The position numbers were made by a program, and so were the translations under genes. From Syntrophomonadaceae bacterium (lineage in GTDB: Bacteria; Bacillota; Syntrophomonadia; Syntrophomonadales; Syntrophomonadaceae): a stretch of 64,000 nucleotides of DNA. Positions 40,821 through 48,737 of the stretch are shown piece by piece (position 1 is the stretch's first letter; every line of letters begins with the position of its first letter). Under the pieces are notes generated by a model. That model did no database searches. It saw only the letters and a program-made list of their open reading frames with translations, and had not been told where the DNA came from. The stretch spans positions 1 to 64,000 of the forward strand of contig JAAYCK010000002.1 of the NCBI GenBank assembly GCA_012729835.1. The letters run 5' to 3'.

Positions 40821-40827
40821 GCATAAT
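40799..40827 (+). promoter_or_regulatory. Repressor promoter (PRM-like)
   Basis: TTGATG (40799-40804) and CATAAT (40822-40827) are 17 bp apart, just upstream of the repressor start. Operator 4 fills the spacer, so the repressor probably autoregulates. Confidence 0.75.
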
Positions 40828-40845
40828 TAAAATGAGGTGATAATA

Positions 40846-41541
40846 GTGGCTGGAAATCCTATTCTGGGTAAAAACATGGCCAGACTCAGGGGGAACCGAA
40901 GCCAAGAAGAAGTAGCCCAATCTATCGGTATTTCTAGAGCGCGTTATTCACATTATGAAACCGCGCGAAGTGAGCCAGACCATGAAGTCTTGGAATCACT
41001 AGCCAATTATTTTGGAGTATCCACTGATTACCTACTGGGATTAACTGATGATCCAAAGCCTATAAGTATATATACATCATCCGGTTTTCTTGAAAAGGCT
41101 CTTAGAACTATGAAAAGTCAACGTGGACAAGCAACTATTGATTCAATCCCGTTGCTCTTAATTGAAATGGCCAAGCTATATGCAGTTTCTAAGGGTGTTC
41201 CCACATCTGCTATTATGAGCCATTTGTCCGAGGAATCTCCTTTATCCGAAGAAGAAAAAAACAAACTAGCACGCGAGATAGACAGGGCTTTGAATGAGGA
41301 GCCTGACCCCGCCAGCGAGCTGGCCAAAGAGATTGAGAGCCTACCGACAGAAGAGCGAAAAGCGATGGAGACTATGCTCGAAGTACTTAGGAAACGTAAT
41401 GAAGGTGCGGCAGCATATGACCCGATCGCTGCCAACCAAGATGGGGGATCAGACAAGACTTTGCGAGGTCCGGCAGCCAGAAGCGAAGCAGAATTTAAAA
41501 AAGCATATAGAGAAGAAATGTTAAAGAAAAAACAGAAATGA
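40846..41541 (+). CDS. CI-like XRE repressor
   Basis: A 231-residue protein starting at GTG 40846 (GAGGTG six bases before). The HTH lies at about 8-60 (ARLRGNRSQEEVAQSIGISR and YFGVSTDYLLGLTDDP). The remainder is helical and acidic with no LexA/S24 autoprotease signature, so induction probably uses the ImmA-like protease encoded next door. The C-terminal Lys-rich end is unusual. Divergent from cro over an operator array. Confidence 0.9.
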   Translation: MAGNPILGKNMARLRGNRSQEEVAQSIGISRARYSHYETARSEPDHEVLESLANYFGVSTDYLLGLTDDPKPISIYTSSGFLEKALRTMKSQRGQATIDSIPLLLIEMAKLYAVSKGVPTSAIMSHLSEESPLSEEEKNKLAREIDRALNEEPDPASELAKEIESLPTEERKAMETMLEVLRKRNEGAAAYDPIAANQDGGSDKTLRGPAARSEAEFKKAYREEMLKKKQK

Positions 41542-41622
41542 TTGACCCGCAATTAGGCGGGTCAGTTTCATTTAAAGGGTTTTCGACATTATATGACTAT
41601 ATGTGGCAAAGAAGGTGTAGTG

Positions 41623-42033
41623 ATGAAAGAAATGTATGCGATAGCAGAGAGAGAAGGGATTAATATTCGCTGGTGGGACTTTGCCCCTCCGCTTCGGGGG
41701 CTATATTGGGCACCGAAAGATTTGCCACCAGTCATTGCATTGGATAATGCTCTTGAAAACAATACTCCTTTGTTGCGTTCAATATTTGCTGAAGAACTCG
41801 GGCATCATTTCACTTTAGATCGCGCTGCCATTTGCCGTACATATTTCAACTACCGGGACAGGCTCGCGGTATCCAGGGCAGAATACCGCGCCTGGAAGTG
41901 GGCCGCTGAATATCTGATACCAAAGAAACAGTTGCGCAAAGCATTGAGGAACGGGAACGGAACGCTTTGGGACTTGGCAGAATTGTTTGATGTAACAGAA
42001 GAGATGATGGAGTTCAGGTTGAAATTGGCATAG
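41623..42033 (+). CDS. ImmA/IrrE-like metallopeptidase (variant active site)
   Basis: A 136-residue protein starting at ATG 41623 with AGAAGGTG ahead. It matches DUF955 (ImmA/IrrE): GLYWAPKDLPPVIALDNALE, SIFAEELGHHFTLD and EYRAWKWAAEYLIPKKQL. The canonical HExxH helix reads EELGHH, so the first His is Glu, a variant I also recall in other phage ImmA-like proteins. Such proteins cleave their phage repressor after DNA damage. It lies 80 bases after the repressor gene. Confidence 0.8.
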   Translation: MKEMYAIAEREGINIRWWDFAPPLRGLYWAPKDLPPVIALDNALENNTPLLRSIFAEELGHHFTLDRAAICRTYFNYRDRLAVSRAEYRAWKWAAEYLIPKKQLRKALRNGNGTLWDLAELFDVTEEMMEFRLKLA

Positions 42034-42059
42034 TAACAAGAGTAAAGGGGAGATGTAAC

Positions 42060-42440
42060 TTGGCAACATGCAAGTGGTGTAGAAAGGGCGGCATATTTAT
42101 ACGAGTTGATCGATATGGCTTGTGCAATAACTGCTCAGATGCAATATTGATTGAAGTTAACTCACGAGTAAAGGTAATTCAAGAATCAAAAGATATAATT
42201 AATTCTTCAAAAAAGCTTGATACCGTGCTTTCGCGACTCGATACAATAGTAATGCACGCACAAGAACTTCGCAAATATGAAGATGCTGCCAATATGCAGT
42301 CTAAGGAAACATCTTTAACACAGGATATCGCACCGGGCACATGGAACAAAGTTGATCTGATTTTAGCCCCTGTTAAAGCAAGCGAATTTAATTATCTCAG
42401 TATAAATATTGAGGAAGATGAAATACAGCTCTTAAACTAA
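42060..42440 (+). CDS. Hypothetical protein with N-terminal zinc knuckle
   Basis: A 126-residue protein starting at TTG 42060 (GGGGAGATGTAAC in front). It opens with ATCKWCRKGGIFIRVDRYGL and CNNC, two Cys-x2-Cys pairs, followed by helices. Similar 'CKWC...GLCxxC' proteins occur in Firmicutes phages near the repressor. Function unknown; it may be an accessory lysogeny gene. Confidence 0.65.
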   Translation: MATCKWCRKGGIFIRVDRYGLCNNCSDAILIEVNSRVKVIQESKDIINSSKKLDTVLSRLDTIVMHAQELRKYEDAANMQSKETSLTQDIAPGTWNKVDLILAPVKASEFNYLSINIEEDEIQLLN

Positions 42441-42487
42441 ATAATCTATAAAGATCCCATGATAAGTATTTTTTGGGGGGTTTCATT

Positions 42488-43075
42488 ATGGAATTATACT
42501 CCGGCCTAGCGCTTATAGCAATTGCAATCATGTATTGGATTAATGCAGACAAAAAGAAAAAAGCGTTATCAGTTACTGATCCAGATACAGCCAAGAAGAA
42601 TTACGATAAAGCTATGGTCAGTAGCATAATTGTTATGATGATTGGCCTTATTTGCATTGGAGTATGGTTTTATAAAACTGGAAGTAGTATTGCCCAATCC
42701 ACCCAATCTATTAATGTCTCAGGGGTATCCAGTAATGTGACAATTGAAGTACCTGAGATGATGACCACCGATATCATTGACGGTGAAGAGGCCCAGGGAA
42801 TATTTAAGATCCTTCATCTTAAAATAACCAATGAGCAAAAAGATGCTATATACGTTAACTGCGCAAATTATGCTTTAATTGACGATCAGGACCGAGAATT
42901 CACATATTCAGATATCAATCTAACCAATGATAAAGCAATATCATTTAAAAAGCTTAATCCCGGCCTAACCCTTGACGGATATATCGCCTATGATGTTCCG
43001 AAAGATGCCACGGGTTTGAAGCTCAAATGCAGGGGCGGAATGACTGGAGAAGCTATTTACCTCGATCTTGATTAG
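42488..43075 (+). CDS. Membrane-anchored DUF4352-like protein in the lysogeny module
   Basis: A 195-residue protein starting at ATG 42488 (GGGGGG ahead). Two membrane segments are visible: residues 3-20 (LYSGLALIAIAIMYWI) and about 45-65 (MVSSIIVMMIGLICIGVWFY). The rest is an extracellular beta-domain resembling DUF4352 (FKILHLKITNEQKDAIYVNC). Being expressed from the lysogeny side, it could change the cell surface, for instance as a superinfection-exclusion protein. This is inference. Confidence 0.7.
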   Translation: MELYSGLALIAIAIMYWINADKKKKALSVTDPDTAKKNYDKAMVSSIIVMMIGLICIGVWFYKTGSSIAQSTQSINVSGVSSNVTIEVPEMMTTDIIDGEEAQGIFKILHLKITNEQKDAIYVNCANYALIDDQDREFTYSDINLTNDKAISFKKLNPGLTLDGYIAYDVPKDATGLKLKCRGGMTGEAIYLDLD

Positions 43076-43154
43076 CCCAATAATTACCGCTTGCTCCATT
43101 TCATTCGGAAAGTAAAACTAGTTGTTAAGGATAAGAATATGGAGTTGATTCCTG

Positions 43155-44483
43155 TTGGCCGATGAAGAAAAAGACCAAGAGAAAAAAAAGAAACGAAAAC
43201 TAGGGCACTATGAATGGCGGGGCACTGAATCTCTATATCTATCGGTAAGAGACGGCACTGATCCGGACACTGGAAAACCTAATAGATATACAAAAACAGT
43301 TCTTGGCATCAAAGAGGGTGACGAGAGAGCTGCAGATACGGAACTGGCTTTATTTATTGCAGAAATAAAAAAGGGGAAAGCCAAAAAGAAGGCTTCGAAA
43401 GAGACTCTCCGAGCCTTTTCAGTACGGTGGATGCGCGATTATGTAAAAACACAGCTATCCCGCGGCACCGCCAAAGTCTACCAAACTAACCTGGATAATT
43501 ATATACTTCCCACCCTTGGGGACCTCGCCATGAGCAAGATCAAGCAAAAACACCTTTTGAAGTTTTATAACAATCTGCAGGAAGATGGTATACGAAAGGA
43601 TAAGAAATCCGGGCCCCTTGGGCCAGCAACTATACAAAAATGCCATCATATTATATCTTCGATGTTTTCCACCGCTAATGATTGGGGTGAAATAGATGAT
43701 AATCCCTGTGAAAAGGTTAAGCCTCCTAAAGTACCCAAGCGTAGAAAAGTAAGTTTAGATAAGGCAAAGGCTAAAGAAATGCTCCAGGCCCTCGCAAAGG
43801 AATCTCTCAAATATCGGGTCTTAACAGTCTTATCAGCATCAACCGGCATGCGACGTGGTGAACTCTTGGGCATAGGGAATAGTACCTTAGATCTTGATAA
43901 TTGCCTGATCAATATCGACCGAGCATCAACTCATGTTTCGGGCGAGGGTATTTTTATCGATGATCCCAAAACCGAAGCCAGCATAAGGACCATCCCGTTT
44001 CCGCAAAGTATCGTGCCATTGCTGAAAGAAATGATAGCTGCAAGAGATAAGCAACGGAACAAGTGCGGCGAATTATGGCAGAAGAAAATAATGGTCTATG
44101 GGAAATGGGTGGACAACGACTTGCTGTTTACCCAGTGGAACGGAAAGCCCATGCACCCTAATTCCGTCGATACCTGGTTTACAAAATTCAAAGAGGAGAA
44201 TAAGCTGCCGGATAATCTGACCTTTCATGGGCTGCGGCATACGAATGTTTATCTGTTATTAAAGCATGGCACTGACCTGGGAACCGTGGCTGATCTTGAA
44301 GGCCATGCCCGAAAAACTACCACATTAGATTATGACGATCCCTCTCCTGAAGCAATGCGGGAAGCTTCTGATAAAATTAATGATGTGCTGTCCCTTCCGG
44401 AAACCATCCCGAATCTAATTGGAAAGCCTGTTAACATCCGCCGTAAGAGAGAAAAGAAGTCTTCCAAAGAGCCCGAAAAATAG
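43155..44483 (+). CDS. int: Tyrosine integrase
   Basis: A 442-residue site-specific recombinase starting at TTG 43155. The N-terminal arm-binding (AP2-like) domain contains YEWRGTESLYLSVRDGTDPD. A SAM-like core-binding domain follows (VKTQLSRGTAKVYQTNLDNY). The catalytic domain has Arg233 (GMRRGEL), the HGLRH motif with His358 and Arg361, His384 (GHA) and Tyr393 (LDYDD). The C-terminus is Lys-rich. It sits next to a tRNA-Val 3' end, the presumed attachment site. Confidence 0.95.
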   Translation: MADEEKDQEKKKKRKLGHYEWRGTESLYLSVRDGTDPDTGKPNRYTKTVLGIKEGDERAADTELALFIAEIKKGKAKKKASKETLRAFSVRWMRDYVKTQLSRGTAKVYQTNLDNYILPTLGDLAMSKIKQKHLLKFYNNLQEDGIRKDKKSGPLGPATIQKCHHIISSMFSTANDWGEIDDNPCEKVKPPKVPKRRKVSLDKAKAKEMLQALAKESLKYRVLTVLSASTGMRRGELLGIGNSTLDLDNCLINIDRASTHVSGEGIFIDDPKTEASIRTIPFPQSIVPLLKEMIAARDKQRNKCGELWQKKIMVYGKWVDNDLLFTQWNGKPMHPNSVDTWFTKFKEENKLPDNLTFHGLRHTNVYLLLKHGTDLGTVADLEGHARKTTTLDYDDPSPEAMREASDKINDVLSLPETIPNLIGKPVNIRRKREKKSSKEPEK

Positions 44484-44521
44484 TCAACACTTTTGCACTC
44501 GTAGGTATACTTTCGGACTTG

Positions 44522-44544
44522 TCTGACATCAAATCTGACATCAA
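44522..44544. repeat. Tandem 11-bp repeats near the right attachment site
   Basis: TCTGACATCAA occurs twice with one base between. Location between integrase stop and tRNA-Val 3' end fits integrase arm-type binding sites of attP. Function is inferred from position. Confidence 0.5.
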
Positions 44545-44569
44545 GGTCAATATCGCCCCGTTGATATAA

Positions 44570-44599
44570 AAATACCGGGGTCCTCAAACCCAGGTATTT
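44570..44599 (-). terminator. Terminator after tRNA-Val
   Basis: On the minus strand AAATACC pairs with GGTATTT, extended by CCC/GGG with one bulged base, and TTTTATAT follows. It lies 12 bases after the tRNA 3' end and would end the tRNA transcript; it also may stop integrase read-through. Confidence 0.75.
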
Positions 44600-44611
44600 G
44601 CGTATTTCTTA

Positions 44612-44686
44612 TGGTGGGCGCGGAGGGTTTCGAACCCACGACTTCTACCGTGTGAAGGTAGCACTCTCCCGCTGAGTTACGCGCCC
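44612..44686 (-). tRNA. tRNA-Val (anticodon CAC)
   Basis: The minus strand folds into a full cloverleaf: acceptor GGGCGCG/CGCGCCC, anticodon stem CTACC/GGTAG with loop TTCACAC (anticodon CAC, reading GTG), and T-arm with GGTTCGAAACC. The terminal CCA is encoded at the 3' end (44612-44614). The 3' end faces the prophage, so the attachment core is probably within its last 20-40 bases. The gene remains intact after integration. Confidence 0.95.
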
Positions 44687-44697
44687 GAATTATAGGT

Positions 44698-44726
44698 ATT
44701 ATATATCATGAAAAGTGTGTTTTCAA
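44698..44726 (-). promoter_or_regulatory. tRNA-Val promoter
   Basis: TTGAAA (44721-44726) and TATAAT (44698-44703) are separated by 17 bp on the minus strand, placing the start a few bases before the mature tRNA 5' end. It lies just beyond the purA stop. Confidence 0.8.
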
Positions 44727-44727
44727 A

Positions 44728-46008
44728 TCAGTCAAACAGCTGCCCGCTGACGATAGTCTGGGACCGGCGGGGGCCGACGGCCACGATGGACTGTTTCACC
44801 CCGGAGAGTTCCTCGATCTTGGCGATGTAGTTGCGGGCTTCCACCGGCAGGTCAGACCACTCGGTGACATCGGAGAGGTCCTTCTGCCAGCCTGGCATCT
44901 CGATGTATTGCGGCTCACACTTGGCCAACACCCCGATGTTTTCGGGGAATTCGGTCAGAACTCTGCCCTCGTAACGATAGCCGACACAGATCTTTAACAC
45001 CGGAAATTCGTCCAATACATCCAGCTTGGTCACCGCCAGGTCGGTCAAGCCATTGACTCGGGTGGCGTAGCGCAGGATAACCGCATCCAGCCAGCCACAG
45101 CGACGCGGACGCCCGGTGGTGGTACCGAATTCACAGCCGCGCTGGCGCAGCTTCTCGCCCATTTCATCATTCAACTCAGTGGGGAAGGGACCTTCACCCA
45201 CTCTGGTAGTATAGGCCTTGGCGATACCCAGTACCTTGTTTATACAGGTCGGGCCGATTCCGGCCCCTACACAGGCTCCGCCGGAGATAGGATGGGAAGA
45301 GGTCACATAGGGATAGGTGCCGTGATCGATATCCAGGAGAGTCCCCTGGGCACCCTCGAAAAGCACCTTCTTGCCTTCTTTTATTTGGTTGTAGACCAGG
45401 TAAGAGGTATCCGCCAGATAGGGTTTGAGTATCTCAACCTGGCTTAACAGCTCATCCATCAGTATACGGTAATCGAAGCCTTCTTCTCCGTATATCTCGG
45501 TGATTAAACGGTTCTTTTGTTCTACCTGAGCCTTGAAACGGGTCTCAAAGAACTCGGGTTCCATTACCAGATCGGATATCCTGAAGCCGGTCCGATTGAT
45601 CTTATCCGCATAGGTGGGGCCGATGCCGCGTTTGGTGGTACCGATCCCGTTGCTGCGGTCTTCCAGTTCATCGATTTTTTTATGATAAGGCATGACCAGC
45701 GGGGCTCGCAGGCTGATCCGAAGATTGCTGGTATCCACCCCTCGCTGCTGCAGTCCGTCCAGTTCCTTGATCAGGTTGCCCATATCCAGAGCAACACCGT
45801 TGCCGACCACACAGATGGTCTGGGGGTAGAGTATCCCTGACGGCACCAGGTGAAGCATGAACTTCTCGTCCTGAACTTCCACGGTATGTCCGGCATTGCT
45901 TCCTCCCTGGTATCTGACTACACAATCTGCCCTTTTGGCGAGAAAATCGGTAATCTTGCCCTTACCTTCATCTCCCCACTGGGTTCCAATTAATACTACC
46001 GCTGACAC
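44728..46008 (-). CDS. purA: Adenylosuccinate synthetase
   Basis: A 426-residue enzyme that joins IMP and aspartate with GTP in AMP synthesis. The start was set at GTG 46008, which has GGAGG seven bases upstream and yields SAVVLIGTQWGDEGKGK, matching other PurA proteins; an ATG two codons earlier is in the ribosome site. Motifs include the P-loop-like GDEGKGK, GGSNAGHT, RGIGPTYADK and TTTGRPRRCGWLD. Length is normal (about 427). It ends 42 bases before the tRNA. Confidence 0.97.
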   Translation of the reverse strand: MSAVVLIGTQWGDEGKGKITDFLAKRADCVVRYQGGSNAGHTVEVQDEKFMLHLVPSGILYPQTICVVGNGVALDMGNLIKELDGLQQRGVDTSNLRISLRAPLVMPYHKKIDELEDRSNGIGTTKRGIGPTYADKINRTGFRISDLVMEPEFFETRFKAQVEQKNRLITEIYGEEGFDYRILMDELLSQVEILKPYLADTSYLVYNQIKEGKKVLFEGAQGTLLDIDHGTYPYVTSSHPISGGACVGAGIGPTCINKVLGIAKAYTTRVGEGPFPTELNDEMGEKLRQRGCEFGTTTGRPRRCGWLDAVILRYATRVNGLTDLAVTKLDVLDEFPVLKICVGYRYEGRVLTEFPENIGVLAKCEPQYIEMPGWQKDLSDVTEWSDLPVEARNYIAKIEELSGVKQSIVAVGPRRSQTIVSGQLFD

Positions 46009-46072
46009 CGGCATTCCTCCCGGTTCTGGTCTGTTAAACAAACCTTAATTTTCCGCATTTGACGGCAAGCTT

Positions 46073-46102
46073 ATCTTAGCAAAAAGCACGGCGCCATGTC
46101 AA
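46073..46102 (-). promoter_or_regulatory. purA promoter
   Basis: A perfect TTGACA (46097-46102) and TAAGAT (46073-46078) are 18 bp apart on the minus strand, 65-95 bases upstream of the purA start. No purine riboswitch is visible in the short leader. Confidence 0.75.
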
Positions 46103-46266
46103 ATGATAGCAGATGGCACAGCGCAGCAAAGGGGTGTTCGCGATGCTCCAGGAAATAGTGCTTTCCAGCAACCAAAGCAGGGGCAAATAATTAAGCTGGC
46201 GTTCCGAGCAACCGGTTAAAGAAAGTCCCTCTGTAACGCAAGCTTGGGTGGATATGCCCGCTCCTT

Positions 46267-46358
46267 GCCGTCCATGGCACCGCCGCACTAGTCCGTCACT
46301 GGCCGTCGCATCGCTCCTGCCTCGTCCTGGCGCCCGCGATACTAGGCCATCCGTGGCC
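46267..46358. repeat. Three short GGCC-type dyads in the purA-lonC intergenic region
   Basis: GCCGTCCATGGC (46267-46278), GTCCGTCACTGGCC (46291-46304) and GGCCATCCGTGGCC (46345-46358) share a dyad of the form GGCC-N6-GGCC. The last two copies extend to ACTAG before and GTCG after. The 331-bp gap 46042-46372 holds otherwise only the purA promoter and shows no gene. The dyads look like a dispersed intergenic repeat. Confidence 0.55.
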
Positions 46359-46372
46359 GTCGGAATCCGCCC

Positions 46373-48274
46373 TTACTCGAAGATGTGGTCGTGGGCCTGG
46401 CTTATGTATTCGATGGGTACTACCTCGATATCTGTCATCCCTCCCGGGATGTCCTTCAGGTTGTCCAGGGGTATGAGGATCTTTTTAATCCCGGCCTGAC
46501 GGGCTCCGCAGATTTTTTCGTATAGGGAACCGACCGGTTTGACCCGTCCCTGCAGCGATAGTTCTCCAGTAACCGCCACATCCTGTCGGATGCCCTGACC
46601 TTTGATGGCGCTGTAAATAGCCAGGTACACTGCCGCACCGGCCGAGGGTCCGTCTACCTTGCCCCCACCAACAAAGTTTATGTGTAGATCATAGTTGTTA
46701 AGGTTCTCGTCACACTCCTTGCGCAGGACCGAGGCAGCGTTAAATACTGAATCACGAGCCATGGTGCCGGCGGTATCATTGAAGCGGATGGTTCCCTCGC
46801 CGCTGTTTTCCGGCTTGAACGCGATGGCTTCCAATTCCAGCAGGGTCCCGCGGTAGCCGGCTGCACCTATGGCAAATATCTTGCCGATCTCACTGCCGAC
46901 CCCGGCCTTATTCCAGGTATGCGGCGCCATCCTGCTGTTTTGGATAGCTTCATAGACATGCTCGGTCCGAACCTTGACCCGGGGAATACGCGACCGGCTC
47001 TCGTTCAGGGCTATGGCATAGGCATCGACCAGGATCTTGTTGGCCGCCCGTCCTTCTGAAGTGTAGTCGGCTATGATATCATCAACGCCGGGCTGGATGG
47101 AGAGCCGCAGTTTGCGGGCAGAAATCTTCACGATCTGTTTGATATTCCCGACGCTGAGCGGCTCGAAGAACACCTCCATACAGCGGGACCGGAAGGCCGG
47201 GCTGATATCTTCGCGGCTGCGGGTAGTAGCGCCGATGAGTACGAAGTCGGCGGGAACGCCTTGCTCGAACATCTGCTTGATATAGCGCGGTATCCTTTCG
47301 TCCTGGGGATCAAAATAGGAAGACTCGAAAAATACCCGCTTATCCTCCATTACTTTCAGCAGCTTACTCTGCAGGAAGGGCTCCATGTCGCCAATTTCGT
47401 CGATGAAAAGTATGCCGCCATGGGCATCGGAGACCAGTCCTAGCTTTGGTTCGGGTATGCCTTCCTCGGCCAGTTCTTTGCGGGCGCCCTGATAAATGGG
47501 GTCATGTACTGAACCCAGGAGCGGGTTGGTCGATTCCCGTGGGTCCCAGCGCAGGGTGGTCCCGTCTACCTCGATAAAGGGAGCATTAGCGGCAAATATG
47601 CTGTCGCGCCGTCCCCTGACCATCTCCAGGGCCAACCGGGCACAGGTAGTTTTGCCTACACCGGGCGGGCCATAGAGCAGTATATGTTGTGGATAGGGGG
47701 TATTAAGCTTGGATATGAGAGATTTGATAGCCTTTTCCTGACCGATGACCTCTTTCAGGCTGGAGGGTCGCAGCATCTCCAGGGCAGAGCGGCTGAGGCT
47801 GGTGCATTCCATTTTTTCCAGGCGGCCGAGTTTTTTGAGGGTCCAGGCATTTTCCGAGCTGGGTTTCTGTTCTTTGAGTACCTCCAGCTTGATATCCCGG
47901 ATATATTCGTTATACTTTTTCTCCATCTTGTCCTGGATAAGCAGCTCCAACTTGTCTTCCACTATCTGGCGGGCATAGATATCCGCCAGCATCTCTTCCA
48001 GGCCGTCCATCAGGGCGGGAATATCTTCCTCGGCTAATTCGGCCGAGAGGGGGGTCTCCTGCAGTATCCGCTGCAGAGCCCGGACCCGATCGGTGATCCG
48101 GATAGATCCCATCAGGTCGATGACATCCAATCTGCTGGCCCGGAGTATAAGGCCCTGAGTGCCGTAAATGTTGTCCAGATGTTTGTAGATGGATTCTATC
48201 CGCAGGTTAAGGTCTTGTTCCTGTTCCGGATCGGAATCCTTGGAAAATCGTTGCTTCACCGTATACTGCGTCAC
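46373..48274 (-). CDS. lonC: ATP-dependent protease LonC (spore-former Lon family)
   Basis: A 633-residue Lon-type protease of the spore_lon_C class restricted to endospore formers. It lacks the classical Lon N-domain and has a shorter helical N-region with coiled coil. Walker A GPPGVGKTT is at residues 202-210, Walker B IDEIGDMEPF follows, and the protease domain carries Ser544 (GPSAGAAV) and Lys587, the Ser-Lys dyad. It probably degrades regulatory or misfolded proteins. It stands between rplI and purA, the usual place in Clostridia. The ribosome site is AGGAGGAACTAG. Confidence 0.92.
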   Translation of the reverse strand: MTQYTVKQRFSKDSDPEQEQDLNLRIESIYKHLDNIYGTQGLILRASRLDVIDLMGSIRITDRVRALQRILQETPLSAELAEEDIPALMDGLEEMLADIYARQIVEDKLELLIQDKMEKKYNEYIRDIKLEVLKEQKPSSENAWTLKKLGRLEKMECTSLSRSALEMLRPSSLKEVIGQEKAIKSLISKLNTPYPQHILLYGPPGVGKTTCARLALEMVRGRRDSIFAANAPFIEVDGTTLRWDPRESTNPLLGSVHDPIYQGARKELAEEGIPEPKLGLVSDAHGGILFIDEIGDMEPFLQSKLLKVMEDKRVFFESSYFDPQDERIPRYIKQMFEQGVPADFVLIGATTRSREDISPAFRSRCMEVFFEPLSVGNIKQIVKISARKLRLSIQPGVDDIIADYTSEGRAANKILVDAYAIALNESRSRIPRVKVRTEHVYEAIQNSRMAPHTWNKAGVGSEIGKIFAIGAAGYRGTLLELEAIAFKPENSGEGTIRFNDTAGTMARDSVFNAASVLRKECDENLNNYDLHINFVGGGKVDGPSAGAAVYLAIYSAIKGQGIRQDVAVTGELSLQGRVKPVGSLYEKICGARQAGIKKILIPLDNLKDIPGGMTDIEVVPIEYISQAHDHIFE

Positions 48275-48289
48275 TAGTTCCTCCTGGGA

Positions 48290-48736
48290 CTATTCTGCTG
48301 TTACTACCACGATAATCTCAGCTTGAACAGCAGGATAAATTTTCAGCTTAACCCGGTATTCACCCAGGTGCTTGATGGGGTCCTTGAGATCGATCTTCTT
48401 TTTATCGATATCCAGCCTGTATTCCTTATGGATAAATTCAGCAATCTCACGGCTGGTGACTGCGCCAAACAGCTTATCGCCACCGCCGGCCCGGGCTGGC
48501 ACCTTGACCGTCTTGCCGTCAATTTTGTCGCGCAGGGCTTCGGCGTCGGCCATTTCACGGTCCTTGTGCTTTTGCACCCGCTGCTTCTTCTCCTCGCCGG
48601 CCTTAATATTGGTATTGGTCGCCTCTACCGCCAGGCCTCTAGGCAGTAAATAATTGCGGGCGTAACCGTCCGCAACCTCTTTGACATCCCCTTCTTTGCC
48701 CAGATTCTTAATCTCTTTGGTCAGAATTACCTTCAT
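48290..48736 (-). CDS. rplI: Ribosomal protein bL9
   Basis: A 148-residue bL9. The N-terminal rRNA-binding domain has [20 protein letters not shown] and [16 protein letters not shown], the long connecting helix is Lys-rich, and the C-terminal domain ends in [15 protein letters not shown]. Length is standard. Only 1 base separates it from the upstream membrane-protein gene. Confidence 0.98.
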   Translation of the reverse strand: MKVILTKEIKNLGKEGDVKEVADGYARNYLLPRGLAVEATNTNIKAGEEKKQRVQKHKDREMADAEALRDKIDGKTVKVPARAGGGDKLFGAVTSREIAEFIHKEYRLDIDKKKIDLKDPIKHLGEYRVKLKIYPAVQAEIIVVVTAE

Positions 48737-48737
48737 G

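Larger units (their letters stand above)
1..44611. mobile_element. Prophage of the PBSX/SKIN-like myovirus type, left end outside window
   Basis: The region holds a complete ordered set of temperate myophage modules: integrase, CI/Cro switch, recombination, replication, DNA modification, late activator, terminase, capsid, connector and contractile tail. All lytic genes run on the minus strand from the switch near 40.8 kb to the window edge. The right border lies between the integrase stop (44483) and the 3' end of a tRNA-Val (44612), the usual arrangement for tyrosine-integrase prophages. The left attachment site, the tail-fibre remainder and any lysis genes are not in the window. The structural and regulatory frames are open, so the element could be inducible; that is inference. 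Confidence 0.95.

Noticed and set aside
46076-46288. 70-codon minus ORF upstream of purA
   Set aside because: It covers the purA promoter and a dyad repeat, and has no convincing start.
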